A DNA stretch of 64,000 nucleotides from Microbulbifer sp. TB1203 (GCF_030997045.1 NZ_CP116899.1:3000001-3064000); one strand, 5' to 3'; shown: positions 1 to 9,141, counted from the stretch's first letter. The notes: a model not told the origin generated them from the sequence alone. Made by a program: numbers and translations.

Positions 1-107
1 GAACGGCGACAGAATTTTTGTTATAAAGCCGCCTCAGTGTTCGTTTTTTAGGCATTGGACGCCGCGAGCTCGGATAACAATCACAAATAGCGCCACCTGT
101 TAAGACC

Positions 108-1475
108 ATGCAGAACCATCGCAAATCGCCGCCGCGTCTGTTCGGCGTCCTACGCCAGCACTTTCCGCGCACCCACGCCCTGGCTGCCGGCGCCGCCAGC
201 TTTGCCCTGGCGCTGACCCTGTTTGTCTCCACCCCGGAAGTGGAGGCGAAGAGGCACTCACTGCCGGTAACCCTGTCCTCCATCGACAGCGATGCCGCCA
301 GAGCAGATTTCGTCGACAACGGGGCCGCCGGCCGGGAACTGCGCAGCCAGAACCTGAAAGTACAGAACGGCGACACCCTGTCCGACCTCTTCCAGCGCGC
401 CGGCGTCAGCAGTGCGGAGATGTACCAGTTGCTGGCCAGCGGCGACGAGGCCCGCCAGTTGGCCAAACTGACCCCCGGGGAAGAACTGACTTTCCGCACG
501 GACAGCGAAGGCGCACTGCAGAGTCTGGAGCTGTACCGCGACCGGCTCAACCGGATCGAGTTCAAGCGCGGCGAATCCGACGACTTCCAGTACACCCTGC
601 ACCAGCGCCAGGCGGACAGCTACACCGCTTACCGCCAGGGGGAGATCGAGAGTTCCCTGTTCGTGGCCGGCAGCGACGCAGGCCTGAGCCACAACCTGAT
701 CATGGCCATGGCGGACGTGTTCAGCTCCGATATCGACTTCGCCCTGGACATCCGCAAAGGCGACCATTTCAGCGTGATTTTCGATGAAGAGTTCCTGGAC
801 GGGGAAAAGATCGGCGACGGCCCCATCCAGGCGGTGACCTTCACCAACCAGGGCAAGGCCTTCAGTGCCGTGCGCTATACCGACGTCAACGGCGACACCA
901 ACTACTACACACCGGACGGCAAGAGCATGCGCAAGGCGTTTATCCGCACCCCGGTGGATATCGGCCGCATCAGCTCCCACTACAACCCCCGACGTCTGCA
1001 TCCCATTTTCAAGACCCGGCGCCCGCACAACGGCACCGACTACGCGGCGCCCACCGGCACCCCGGTGTACGCCGCCGGCGACGGTCGCGTGACCCGGGCC
1101 GGCTACAGCAAGTCCAACGGCAACTATGTGTTTATCCAGCACGGCGAGCGCTACGTCACCCGCTACCTGCACCTGAGCAAGCGCCTGGTAAAACGCGGAC
1201 AGCGCGTGAAACAGCGCCAGGTGATCGGCAAGGTCGGCTCCACCGGCTACGCCACCGGCCCGCACCTGCATTACGAATTCCTGGTCGACGGCCGCCACCG
1301 CAATCCCGCCACCATCGTGCGCAAACTGCCCAAGGCCAAATCGATCCCCTCCGCGGAAATGGCCCGCTTCAAGACCCAGACCCAGCCGCTGCTGGCGCAG
1401 CTGGAGCGCTTCAAGCAGCCGGCCCTGGCCCAGCACCGCGAAGAAGAGGACAGCGACAAGCAAAGCGTTAACTAG
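108..1475 (+). CDS. mepM: M23 family murein endopeptidase, MepM-like
   Basis: Predicted periplasmic zinc D,D-endopeptidase that opens peptide cross-links in peptidoglycan for wall growth. The 455-aa product has an N-terminal membrane or signal segment (about residues 24-42), a LysM/OapA-like region (about 85-130, VQNGDTLSDLF) and a C-terminal M23 domain with the zinc ligands of NGTDYAAPTGTPV and HLHYE. The length and domain order fit the MepM/YebA family of gammaproteobacteria. It is followed by anmK on the same strand, as in Pseudomonas, where tyrS lies upstream. The ATG start is followed by a basic stretch before the hydrophobic segment, as expected for a signal anchor. The catalytic family is clear; the exact substrate preference is inferred. 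Confidence 0.9.
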   Translation: MQNHRKSPPRLFGVLRQHFPRTHALAAGAASFALALTLFVSTPEVEAKRHSLPVTLSSIDSDAARADFVDNGAAGRELRSQNLKVQNGDTLSDLFQRAGVSSAEMYQLLASGDEARQLAKLTPGEELTFRTDSEGALQSLELYRDRLNRIEFKRGESDDFQYTLHQRQADSYTAYRQGEIESSLFVAGSDAGLSHNLIMAMADVFSSDIDFALDIRKGDHFSVIFDEEFLDGEKIGDGPIQAVTFTNQGKAFSAVRYTDVNGDTNYYTPDGKSMRKAFIRTPVDIGRISSHYNPRRLHPIFKTRRPHNGTDYAAPTGTPVYAAGDGRVTRAGYSKSNGNYVFIQHGERYVTRYLHLSKRLVKRGQRVKQRQVIGKVGSTGYATGPHLHYEFLVDGRHRNPATIVRKLPKAKSIPSAEMARFKTQTQPLLAQLERFKQPALAQHREEEDSDKQSVN

Positions 1476-1657
1476 CGCCCCGTCTCGTACTAGGGCCTGC
1501 TAACGCAGCTCGCAGGGAGCGGCCATTCCATTTTCAACCCGGGCCATCTCGTTGACTTGCTTGACGTAGAATAACTACGCTGGCGTAAATGCGCCTCGCA
1601 TCTGGCCGGCCAGTGGGCCCGCTTTTCATTATTTAGCACGAGACAGGACGCTCCCAG

Positions 1658-2767
1658 ATGCCCGATCTATATATCGGCCTGATGTCCGGCACCAGTGTCG
1701 ACTCCATCGACGCGGTACTGGTCGACTTCGGCAGCGGTGACACCCTCAAGCCACAGATCATCACCGCCCTCGGCCATCCCATTGACCCACCGCTTCGGGA
1801 AGCTATTCTCGCTCTCTGCGCCCCCGGCCCCTCCGAGTTGGACCGCGCGGGTCAACTGGATCGACAGATCGGCCAGGCGTTTGCCGATGCCACCAACACC
1901 CTGCTGGCGCGAGCCGGCGTCGAAGCCGGCGATATCACCGCCATTGGCAGCCACGGGCAGACGGTGCGCCACCGCCCGCCGGGCACGGTTACCGCGCCCT
2001 TCAGCCTGCAACTGGGCGATCCCAACACCATTGCCGCCCTCACCGGAATCACCACGGTAGCGGACTTCCGCCGCCGCGACATGGCCCTAGGGGGACATGG
2101 TGCACCGCTGATGCCGGCCTTCCACCGCGCCGTCTTCGCCACCGACCGCAACCGCGCGGTGGTCAATATCGGCGGCATGGCCAATATCACCGAACTGGCC
2201 GCGGATGGGGCCGTCTACGGCTACGACACCGGTCCCGGCAACGTCCTGCTCGACTACTGGATATCCCTGCATCAAGGACAGCCGTTCGACCGCGACGGTG
2301 CATGGGCCGCCAGTGGTCGGGTGCAGATGGAGCTGCTCAGCCGGTTGATGGCAGACCCCTATTTCTCCGCCAAGCCCCCCAAGAGCACCGGCCGTGAAAT
2401 TTTCAACGCCAGTTGGCTTGAGCAGGCCAGCGCCGGGTTGGAGTTGGCGCCGGCAGACGTACAGGCCACGCTGGCGGAGGTGACCGCGGCCAGTATTGCC
2501 GAGGCGGTGCACCAGTTCGCAGATGGCGGTGAGCTGCTGGTATGTGGCGGCGGGGCCAGAAACAAGGATCTGCTGGCGCGCCTGCGCCGGCGCCTGCCCA
2601 CCTGGTCCATCGCCTGTACCGGCAGCTACGGCATAGACGCCGACTGGCTGGAAGCGGTGGGTTTCGCCTGGCTGGCGCGACAGACGCTGCGCGGGCTGCC
2701 AGGCAACTGCCCGAGTGTGACCGGCGCGCGGGAAGAGACGGTGCTGGGGGGCGTTTATCCGGCTTGA
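1658..2767 (+). CDS. anmK: anhydro-N-acetylmuramic acid kinase
   Basis: Converts 1,6-anhydro-MurNAc released by lytic transglycosylases into MurNAc-6-phosphate with ATP, in the cytosolic cell-wall recycling pathway. The 369-aa product has the family hallmarks MSGTSVDSIDAVLVDF at the N-terminus, NIGGMANIT near residue 170, DTGPGNVLLDYW near 190 and VCGGGARN near 295, all typical of the ASKHA-fold AnmK group. Length is normal. The neighbour upstream is a murein endopeptidase, so both act on peptidoglycan. amgK/murU, another MurNAc recycling route, lie near 43 kb in the same window. Downstream it converges on erpA across a repeat-filled spacer. Confidence 0.95.
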   Translation: MPDLYIGLMSGTSVDSIDAVLVDFGSGDTLKPQIITALGHPIDPPLREAILALCAPGPSELDRAGQLDRQIGQAFADATNTLLARAGVEAGDITAIGSHGQTVRHRPPGTVTAPFSLQLGDPNTIAALTGITTVADFRRRDMALGGHGAPLMPAFHRAVFATDRNRAVVNIGGMANITELAADGAVYGYDTGPGNVLLDYWISLHQGQPFDRDGAWAASGRVQMELLSRLMADPYFSAKPPKSTGREIFNASWLEQASAGLELAPADVQATLAEVTAASIAEAVHQFADGGELLVCGGGARNKDLLARLRRRLPTWSIACTGSYGIDADWLEAVGFAWLARQTLRGLPGNCPSVTGAREETVLGGVYPA

Positions 2768-2809
2768 TTTGGCGGGGCTCAAGGCGGGGTTCGAAAAGAA
2801 CATTGGAGT

Positions 2810-3020
2810 TAAATGCGTAGGCCCTGATGCCGGTGGCTTTTTGCGGGACGGTAACTCGGGCCATCAATGGCCCTCGCCCTTCGGGCGCCTTCGGCGTTCA
2901 AAACGGCAATCCTGCCGTTTTGTCTGCGGCCAGGGACGGCCGCGGAGAGGTACAGGGATGTATTTAAGGGGGGCGCCCAGCCCGTGTCCCGCAAACAGCC
3001 ACCGGTAGCAGAGCCGCCAC
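2810..3020. repeat. Variable-stem hairpin element, copy A (with nested hairpins)
   Basis: Spacer between the converging anmK and erpA genes. The left arm begins near 2821 (GCCCTGATGCCGGTGGC) and the right arm ends near 3014 (GCCACCGGTAGCAGAGC). The segment TACAGGGATGTATT at 2951-2964 is the loop block shared with copies B, C, G and H. A second repeat unit (2871-2922) is inserted between the arms. I see no gene in 2768-3119; the rest holds a REP-like end at 3061-3083. Confidence 0.7.
2871..2922. repeat. Double-hairpin repeat with CAAA..GGCA stem, copy 1
   Basis: Hairpin CGCCC-TTC-GGGCG (2875-2887) is followed by a perfect 10-bp stem CAAAACGGCA / TGCCGTTTTG (2899-2908, 2913-2922) with loop ATCC. 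Related copies lie at 32464-32487 and 55376-55415, where the stem centre differs on both arms in a compensating way. Confidence 0.7.
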
Positions 3021-3060
3021 CAGCCCGCTACGGAAGTCGGGTCGGTTAACATAGGCCGAT

Positions 3061-3083
3061 CGCGGCCAACGGCCGCTCCTACA
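3061..3083 (-). repeat. REP-like element (GTAGGAGCGGCC type)
   Basis: On the minus strand this reads TGTAGGAGCGGCC followed by an inverted GGCCGCG, a short hairpin with the 5' GTAG tetranucleotide typical of REP sequences mobilised by RAYT transposases. The same head occurs at 27021-27043, 32632-32655, 34035-34064, 34142-34166 and 51580-51606. No RAYT gene is in the window. Confidence 0.65.
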
Positions 3084-3119
3084 GGGGAAGTCCGACCACA
3101 CCACAGAGATGTGTACCAG

Positions 3120-3473
3120 CTAGATGGAGAAAGAGGAGCCGCAGCCGCAGGTGGAGGAGGCGTTGGGGTTCTGCACCACAAAGCGGGAGCCGGACAGCCC
3201 CTCCTCATAGTCGACACTGGCGCCCACCAGGTAGGGATAGCTCATGGCGTCCACCAGCACCTGGATGCCGTCTTTCTCGACTACTGCGTCATCCTCGGCT
3301 ACCAGTTCGTCGAAGGTAAATCCGTACTGGAAACCGGAGCAGCCACCACCGGTCACGAAAACCCGCAATTTGAGTTCCGGGTTGCCCTCGTCTTCCAGCA
3401 GGCTTTTGACCTTGGCTACCGCCTGGTCGGTCACCACAACCGGCTCGGGAGAAAAGGAAACAGCTTCTGACAT
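3120..3473 (-). CDS. erpA: iron-sulfur cluster insertion protein ErpA
   Basis: A-type Fe-S carrier that delivers clusters to apo-enzymes, including those of isoprenoid synthesis. The product starts most plausibly at MSEAVSFSPEP (ATG at 3473), giving 117 aa; an upstream in-frame extension to 3512 adds 13 residues not typical of the family. The conserved cysteines are visible in GGGCSGFQYGF and in the C-terminal TCGCGSSFSI, matching the C-x(n)-C-G-C pattern of A-type carriers. It is the last gene of the minus-strand unit argC, DUF6776, bactofilin, erpA, the same order as in Pseudomonas. Confidence 0.93.
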   Translation of the reverse strand: MSEAVSFSPEPVVVTDQAVAKVKSLLEDEGNPELKLRVFVTGGGCSGFQYGFTFDELVAEDDAVVEKDGIQVLVDAMSYPYLVGASVDYEEGLSGSRFVVQNPNASSTCGCGSSFSI

Positions 3474-3596
3474 AGGTTTTTCTCGGCACCAATAAGAGGT
3501 CGCACCGAACAAAAAGTATACAGTGCGAATTGGAGGCCATTATCCTTAAATCCCAGCAATACAGTCAAGTATTGCTGGGTGCGCTGGTAAACGAGC

Positions 3597-4007
3597 TTAG
3601 TCTACATCCACTATCGTTTCTTCCGAATATTCCAGCATGCGCGGCTCACCGGCGGAATCCATCTCTACATTGGAGACCAGGGAGCCGTTCACCTGGGCGC
3701 CCTTGACCATCTCGATCAGCTTGTAGTGCACATTGCCTTCCACCATCGCCTTGGAGGACAGCTCCAGGTGACGCGTCGCATGTACATCGCCCTTGACGTT
3801 GCCGTTGATCACCACGTGGGGCACGCGGATCTCACCCTCGACGATACCGCCCTCGACGATCTGCAGGCGCGCATCGCTGTCGCTGTGCGCGTTGACATTG
3901 CCTCGCACCTTGCCCTCGATCACCAGATTGCCGCGGAAGTGCAGATCGCCCGCCACCTCGGTGTGCCGCGCGATCAGTGTTGTGTTGTTACCACCAGAGC
4001 TCGCCAT
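3597..4007 (-). CDS. bactofilin family (polymer-forming cytoskeletal) protein
   Basis: Small beta-helical protein that polymerises without nucleotide and often scaffolds cell-wall enzymes at the membrane. The product from MASSGGNNTTLIARHTEV is 136 aa and contains the repeated hydrophobic/glycine pattern of bactofilins (DLHFRGNLVIEGKVRGNV, VNGNVKGDV, MVEGNVHYKLIEM). I prefer ATG 4007 because AGAAGG lies just upstream on the minus strand; ATG 4034 would add MLRKKEKAV without a good ribosome site. It sits between the DUF6776 gene and erpA in one orientation. A role in cell shape is inferred from the family. Confidence 0.88.
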   Translation of the reverse strand: MASSGGNNTTLIARHTEVAGDLHFRGNLVIEGKVRGNVNAHSDSDARLQIVEGGIVEGEIRVPHVVINGNVKGDVHATRHLELSSKAMVEGNVHYKLIEMVKGAQVNGSLVSNVEMDSAGEPRMLEYSEETIVDVD

Positions 4008-4082
4008 AACTGCCTTCTCTTTTTTTCTCAACATAAGTCAAATGAAACCTCTCATTTCACGGAGTCTGGTTTACTCCGCTAT

Positions 4083-4829
4083 CTATGTTTTCTGCACCAG
4101 CCAGCCGTAACGCCGCTCGATATTGAAGCCTTTGCGCGCGCTGGATTTGAGCGTCAACTCCACCCCTTCCGGTTCAAAGTCCGGAGGCAGTTGCAGCTCT
4201 CCCTCGATATTCTGGAAATACTTGAAACGCAGCGGTATCGACTCGCTGTCCACCTGTTGCGACAGCGTGCTCAACGGATAGCGCTTGGGCTGCCCCGCCT
4301 CCGTACCGACAACAGTGAAAGTGGCGCTGCCGGTCACCACATTGTGACGGGCCGCCGACTGCTGCACCAGCAGCTTGTACTGGTAGCGGCGCACATCGCC
4401 GGTCTGGGAAATACTGAAGCGGCCGATGGAGACACCCTCGCTGCCGTCGGCGGGGGCCATGATGCCGCGGTAGAAAGAGATTTCCTGGCGCAGTTCGGCG
4501 ATGAGGCTTTCCTTCTCCACCAGCTCCGCGCGCACTTTCTCATTGGCCTGCTCGCCAATGGCCACCGACTGCTCCGCGGTCGCCACGCGCATGCGAAGCT
4601 CCTCGTTCTCTCTGCGCAACTTGTCCAGATGGCTCTCCGCCTCCTCGTGCGCCTGGGTTTTCCGGTCCAGGCCGAGCCGCATCTTGTGCTGGCCGGCGAA
4701 GTAGGCAGCGGCCGATGTGGCGAGCACCAGCAGCGCCACCCCCAATACGGAAAAGACTCCGAAAAAGGGGCGGTGGGGCACCACCTTCATGCGGTACTGC
4801 TTGCTGCCTTTGACTTTTTTCCGCGCCAT
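4083..4829 (-). CDS. DUF6776-type inner-membrane coiled-coil protein
   Basis: Protein of unknown function, 248 aa. A basic N-terminus (MARKKVKGSKQYRMKV) precedes one transmembrane segment (about residues 22-43), followed by a heptad-rich coiled coil (about 50-115, LDKLRRENEELRMRV, ELVEKESLIAELRQEI) and a beta-rich C-terminal domain. The layout resembles a bitopic periplasmic scaffold protein. Its fixed position between argC and the bactofilin gene, also seen in Pseudomonas, suggests it may work with bactofilin at the envelope. That link rests on neighbourhood only. Confidence 0.75.
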   Translation of the reverse strand: MARKKVKGSKQYRMKVVPHRPFFGVFSVLGVALLVLATSAAAYFAGQHKMRLGLDRKTQAHEEAESHLDKLRRENEELRMRVATAEQSVAIGEQANEKVRAELVEKESLIAELRQEISFYRGIMAPADGSEGVSIGRFSISQTGDVRRYQYKLLVQQSAARHNVVTGSATFTVVGTEAGQPKRYPLSTLSQQVDSESIPLRFKYFQNIEGELQLPPDFEPEGVELTLKSSARKGFNIERRYGWLVQKT

Positions 4830-4879
4830 TGGAATCCGCTGTGTTGTTATCGTTTATCGCCCGTCGGAGTCTGCCGATT

Positions 4880-5926
4880 CTAAGGCAGCAACGCCGGGCT
4901 CTCCAGCCCCAGCGCCTCATTCAGGCCAAACATGATGTTCATATTCTGCATCGCCTGCGCCGAAGCGCCCTTGGCCAGGTTGTCGATCACCGAGAGCACC
5001 ACCAGGGTATCCCGCCCCTGGGGCCGATGAAGGGAAATCCGGCACATGTTGCTGCCGCGTACACTGCGGGTCTGCGGGTGACTGCCAGCGGGCATCACAT
5101 CCACAAAGGGCTCATCGGCATAGCGCTGCTCGAACAGCTGTTGCAGCTCTTCCAACTCCCGACCGCCCCGCAGGGTGGAGTAGAGGGTTGCGTGAATGCC
5201 GCGAATCATGGGCAGCAGGTGCGGCACGAAGGTCACCCGCGCCTCCGCACTGCCGGCGGGTTGCGCCCGGCGCAGGCCCTGTTCGATCTCCGGCAAATGG
5301 CGATGGCCACCAGCGGAGTAAGCGCGAAAGTTGTCGCTGGTCTCCGCCAGCAGCAGCTCGGTCTTGCCCTGGCGACCGGCCCCGCTGGCGCCACTGGCGG
5401 CGTTGGCGATCAGCTGTTGCGGGTCCACCGCGTCCGCCTCCAACAGGGGAATCCAGCCCAGCTGGATCGCAGTGGGATAACAGCCCGGACAGGCCACCAG
5501 TTGGGCGCCGGCGATGGCGTCGCGGTTGACCTCGGGCAGGCCGTAAACCGCCATCTCCACCAGTTCCGGCGCGCCGTGGGGCTGGTTGTACCATTGCTCC
5601 CATGCGGGGACATCCGTGATACGGAAATCCGCGGACAGATCGATCACGCGCACACCGCGCTTCATCAGCTCCGGCACCTGGGCCTGGGCGACACCGTGGG
5701 GAGTGGCGAAAAACACCAGGTCACAGCGGGACAACTGGTCGATATCCGGCTCGCAAAAGGCCAGTTCGCAATGGCCGCGGAGGCTGGGAAACAGCTCCGC
5801 CACCGGAGTGCCCGCCAGGGCGCGGGATGTGATAGCGGTCAACTCCACCTGCGGGTGCCCGGCCAACAGGCGCAGCAGCTCCACTCCCGTGTAGCCGGTA
5901 CCGCCCACAATTGCTACCTTGATCAC
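4880..5926 (-). CDS. argC: N-acetyl-gamma-glutamyl-phosphate reductase
   Basis: Third step of arginine synthesis: NADPH reduction of N-acetylglutamyl phosphate to the semialdehyde. The product begins at GTG 5926 (VIKVAIVGGTGYTGVELLRL), giving 348 aa; AAGGAG sits about ten bases upstream. The Rossmann glycine motif GGTGYTG and the active-site cysteine motif VACPGCYPTAIQLG are intact. Reading in from upstream ATGs would add an unrelated 82-residue extension overlapping the divergent ClC gene region, so I reject it. First gene of the minus-strand unit leading to erpA. Confidence 0.95.
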   Translation of the reverse strand: MIKVAIVGGTGYTGVELLRLLAGHPQVELTAITSRALAGTPVAELFPSLRGHCELAFCEPDIDQLSRCDLVFFATPHGVAQAQVPELMKRGVRVIDLSADFRITDVPAWEQWYNQPHGAPELVEMAVYGLPEVNRDAIAGAQLVACPGCYPTAIQLGWIPLLEADAVDPQQLIANAASGASGAGRQGKTELLLAETSDNFRAYSAGGHRHLPEIEQGLRRAQPAGSAEARVTFVPHLLPMIRGIHATLYSTLRGGRELEELQQLFEQRYADEPFVDVMPAGSHPQTRSVRGSNMCRISLHRPQGRDTLVVLSVIDNLAKGASAQAMQNMNIMFGLNEALGLESPALLP

Positions 5927-6008
5927 CTTGTCCAAAACTCCTTTGCTGAAGCTATCTGTATAATGGTTCGGCACTCTACCACAAGCTTCTATCCGATAAG
6001 GATGTGCG

Positions 6009-7814
6009 GTGTCACAGCGCCCCCGGATTTCCGTCAAAAACAAACCGCCGAACTGGCCGCTCGGGGAGCGCGGCCTGGAAAAACTCCGCCTGGAACTCTC
6101 CTCCCAGGATGCACTGGCGCCCCTGCTGGCGATGGCGCTGCTCATCGGTTTCTGCGCCGGCGCGGTCACCATCGGCTTTCGCTACCTCAGCGAATGGCCC
6201 GCGGAATGGTTTTTGACAGCGCCGGGACATTTTGAATCCCTGCCGCCGCACTGGTGTTTCGCACTGCCGCTGATCGGCGCTCTGGTGTTGGCGGGCATAT
6301 ACCGCCTGCTCGAGCCAAACCGCCGCTACGTGGGCGTGGTTCACGTGCTCGACCGGCTGCACAACCACCAGGGGCAGATGCCCGGCATCAACGCCCTGCT
6401 ACAGTTTTTCGCCGGTGCCATCGCGCTCCTCAGCGGCCACTCCGTGGGGCGCGAGGGTCCGGCGGTACATCTGGGTGCCACCAGCGGCAGTTGGGTGTCC
6501 GGCAGGTTGAAGCTGCCCAACAATTCCGTGCGCAGCCTGCTGGGCTGCGGCGTGGCCGCCGCCATTGCAGCCTCCTTCAACACGCCGCTGGCGGGCGTGG
6601 TGTTCGCGATGGAGGTGGTGATGATGGAGTACTCCGTAGCCGGCTTCCTGCCGGTGATACTGGCGGCGGTAGCCGGCAGCGCCGTCACGCGGATCACCTT
6701 CGGCAGCCAGCCGGCGTTCAATGTACCCGCAATCCAGCTCAGTTCCCTGGCGGAGCTTCCACTGTTGTTCCTGTGCGCCCTGTCGATCGGCCTGCTGGCG
6801 GGGCTGTTTATCCGCGCCCAGCGCCGGCTGGCGCCGCTGCAGCGCAAGTCGCCTCTGCTGCGTTTCCTCGCCGCCGGCCTGGTCACCGGCACACTGGCCA
6901 TCTGGGTACCGGAGATTCTCGGCACCGGCTACGACACCCTGGAAATGGCAATGCTGGGCAAGCTGGGGCTCGGCGCGCTGATCGCAATCGTGGCGGCAAA
7001 GCTGGTGGCCACCGCCCTGGCCAGCGGCCTGGGCATTCCCGGCGGGGTGATCGGCCCCAGCCTGTTTCTCGGCGCCTGCATGGGCGGAATCGCCGGCGGC
7101 CTCACCAACCTCTTTTTAGGCGACGCCACCGCCAGCCCCGGCTTCTATGCCATGGTGGGCATGGCGGCGATGATGGCCGCGCTGCTCAATGCCCCCCTTG
7201 CGGCACTGCTGGCGATTCTCGAACTCACCTATAACCCCAATGTGCTTTTCCCCGGGATGATGATGATCGTGGTGGCCTGCGTGGTAGCCCGGCACCTCCT
7301 GGGCACAGAAGGGATTTTCCAGGAAACCCTGCGCGCACTGGGCAAAAGCGGCACTCCCAGTTGGCGCCAGCAGATGCTGAGTCGGGTGGGAGTGGCCAGC
7401 GTCATGGACCGGGACTTCGCGGTGACGCCCCGGGAGATCGTCGAGGAGGACGCGGTGCGCCTGATAGAACGGCATCCCCAATGGATTGTGATCTATCTCC
7501 CCGGGGAGCCAACGCAACTGCTGCGCGCGGCGGACCTGGCCAGTTTCATGCAGCGGCTGGCGGAGGCGCGGGAACAGGGCAGGGAGCAGAAAACTACCGG
7601 CGAGAAGCCGCCGGTGGACCTGCTCAAACTCCCCGGCGAGCGTTTGCAACTGGCACCGCTCAACTGGCGCGCCACCCTGCTGGAGGCCCAGCAGCACCTG
7701 GAATCCAGCGGCGCCGATGCCCTCTATATCGATCGCGGCCACGGCGGAACACTGGACAACAATGTCGCCGGCATTATCCTGCCGCAGCATATCGACAACT
7801 TTTACCGTAAATAA
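6009..7814 (+). CDS. ClC-family chloride channel/transporter with C-terminal CBS-like region
   Basis: Membrane chloride channel or Cl-/H+ antiporter, 601 aa. The gating-glutamate motif SVGREGPAVHLGA (about residue 155) and the GIPGGVIGPSLFLGA motif (about 350) identify the ClC core, which spans roughly residues 40-440 as hydrophobic helices. The usual first GSGIP motif is replaced by a diverged stretch ending GQMPGINALL. The last 140 residues (from SVMDRDFAV) look like a CBS pair that may bind nucleotides. The start is GTG 6009 with TAAGGA upstream, divergent from argC. hemJ follows 18 bases downstream and may be co-transcribed. Channel versus exchanger cannot be decided here. Confidence 0.9.
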   Translation: MSQRPRISVKNKPPNWPLGERGLEKLRLELSSQDALAPLLAMALLIGFCAGAVTIGFRYLSEWPAEWFLTAPGHFESLPPHWCFALPLIGALVLAGIYRLLEPNRRYVGVVHVLDRLHNHQGQMPGINALLQFFAGAIALLSGHSVGREGPAVHLGATSGSWVSGRLKLPNNSVRSLLGCGVAAAIAASFNTPLAGVVFAMEVVMMEYSVAGFLPVILAAVAGSAVTRITFGSQPAFNVPAIQLSSLAELPLLFLCALSIGLLAGLFIRAQRRLAPLQRKSPLLRFLAAGLVTGTLAIWVPEILGTGYDTLEMAMLGKLGLGALIAIVAAKLVATALASGLGIPGGVIGPSLFLGACMGGIAGGLTNLFLGDATASPGFYAMVGMAAMMAALLNAPLAALLAILELTYNPNVLFPGMMMIVVACVVARHLLGTEGIFQETLRALGKSGTPSWRQQMLSRVGVASVMDRDFAVTPREIVEEDAVRLIERHPQWIVIYLPGEPTQLLRAADLASFMQRLAEAREQGREQKTTGEKPPVDLLKLPGERLQLAPLNWRATLLEAQQHLESSGADALYIDRGHGGTLDNNVAGIILPQHIDNFYRK

Positions 7815-7832
7815 CCGCCAAGGATCCGAATA

Positions 7833-8255
7833 ATGCTCTGGGTCAAAGCTTTCCACCTGGTCGCCGTCGTCTGCTGGTTCGCCGCGCTCTTCTACCTGCC
7901 GCGCCTGTTCGTGTATCACAAGGACGCCACCGATGCGGTCAGCCGCGACCGCTTTTGCATTATGGAGCGCAGGCTCTACCGCGGCATCGCCACACCGTCG
8001 ATGATCGCCACCCTGGCGCTGGGCATCTGGCTGCTGAGCTTCAACTGGGATTACTACAAGAGCGCCGGCTGGCTGCACGCCAAGCTGGTGTTCGTGCTGC
8101 TGCTGATCGGTTATCACCACGCCTGCGGCGTCTATGTGCGCCGGTTTGCCGCCGGCACCGTCACCCGCAGCGGGCGCTACTTCCGGGTCTTCAACGAGTT
8201 GCCGGTGATAGCGCTGGTGGTCATCGCAATACTGGTGATAGTGAAACCCTTCTAG
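7833..8255 (+). CDS. hemJ: protoporphyrinogen IX oxidase HemJ
   Basis: Small integral membrane enzyme (140 aa, four predicted helices) that oxidises protoporphyrinogen IX to protoporphyrin IX in heme synthesis. The N-terminus MLWVKAFHLVAVVCWFAALF followed by YLPRLFVYH is diagnostic of the HemJ/UPF0093 family, including the conserved histidine in helix 1. hemL and hemB occur within the next 6 kb, so three tetrapyrrole genes cluster here, though with other genes between them. Confidence 0.93.
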   Translation: MLWVKAFHLVAVVCWFAALFYLPRLFVYHKDATDAVSRDRFCIMERRLYRGIATPSMIATLALGIWLLSFNWDYYKSAGWLHAKLVFVLLLIGYHHACGVYVRRFAAGTVTRSGRYFRVFNELPVIALVVIAILVIVKPF

Positions 8256-8341
8256 GCGGACACTGTTCTATCCCCTGCAGCGTCGGCCGGGGCCGCCGGG
8301 CTGCTAGAATTATCCAACCAGCAGCTACCCCGCGAAGCGAC

Positions 8342-9130
8342 ATGGACACATCCCAACCCATCGTCCTGACAGTAACCCACCACGACCCCAGCGGCAGTGC
8401 CGGCCTCACCGCGGATACAGAGACCGCAGTGAGCCTCGGCTGCCACATCACATCGGTGGTCTCCGCGATCAGTGTGGGGGATACCCGGGAATTACTGGGC
8501 GTCGCGCCAGTGGACGACAGTCTGCTGGTGGAACAGGCCCGTGCGATCCTGGAGGATATGCCGATTGCAGCGATCAAGATCGGCTACCTCGGCTCAGTGG
8601 AAAACGTCCGCGCGCTGCACAGCGTGCTGCGGGACTACCCCGAGATTCCCGTGATAATCGACCCGGACGCCACCCTGGCGGACAAGGAAAGCCTGCTGGC
8701 GCCGCCGCTGTGGGAGGCCGCCAGCTCCCTCCTGCTGCCGTACGCCACCATGGTCTGCCCCAACCGCCGCGAAGCCCGCGCCATGGCGGTGGAGGCGGAT
8801 GTGTTCGACGCCATGGCCCAGGAACTGCTGGAAAGCGGCTGCCGCTACCTGCTACTCACCGGCGTGCCCGCCTGCGACAAACAGCTGGAAAACCGCCTCT
8901 ACGATGAACGCGGCCTGGTGCGCCAGTTCCACTGGAAGCAACTGCCCCCCGCCGCCTATGGCTCCTGCGGCACCCTGGCCACCGCCATCGCCTGCCATAT
9001 CGCCCACGGCCTCACAGTGATCGAAGCCGTCAGCCGCAGCCAGCAATTCACCTGGAGCGCCATTGCCGACAGCCGCCGCCTGGGTATGGGACGGCCGATA
9101 CCGAATCGGTTGTTCTGGACGAAGAAGTAA
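8342..9130 (+). CDS. ThiD-like hydroxymethylpyrimidine kinase, altered active-site loop
   Basis: Ribokinase-fold protein of 262 aa related to HMP/HMP-P kinases of thiamine synthesis. ATG 8342 begins MDTSQPIVLTVTHHDPSGSAGLTADTE in parts similar to the ThiD N-terminus (DPSGGAGIQAD). Near residue 215 the family's GTGC-TL anion-hole loop reads GSCGTLATAIA, with the Cys and Gly positions exchanged. HGLTVIEAV and the C-terminal LGMGRPIPNRLFW fit the family. It lies directly upstream of hemL, as thiD/thiE do in Pseudomonas, but no thiE is present. It may be a diverged HMP kinase or a paralogue with another substrate. Confidence 0.75.
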   Translation: MDTSQPIVLTVTHHDPSGSAGLTADTETAVSLGCHITSVVSAISVGDTRELLGVAPVDDSLLVEQARAILEDMPIAAIKIGYLGSVENVRALHSVLRDYPEIPVIIDPDATLADKESLLAPPLWEAASSLLLPYATMVCPNRREARAMAVEADVFDAMAQELLESGCRYLLLTGVPACDKQLENRLYDERGLVRQFHWKQLPPAAYGSCGTLATAIACHIAHGLTVIEAVSRSQQFTWSAIADSRRLGMGRPIPNRLFWTKK

Positions 9131-9141
9131 CCCGGGAGCGC

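Noticed and set aside
258..1463. Long open frame opposite mepM
   Set aside because: Shadow of the real gene in GC-rich DNA; composition is Gly/Ala/Val/His-rich without family features.
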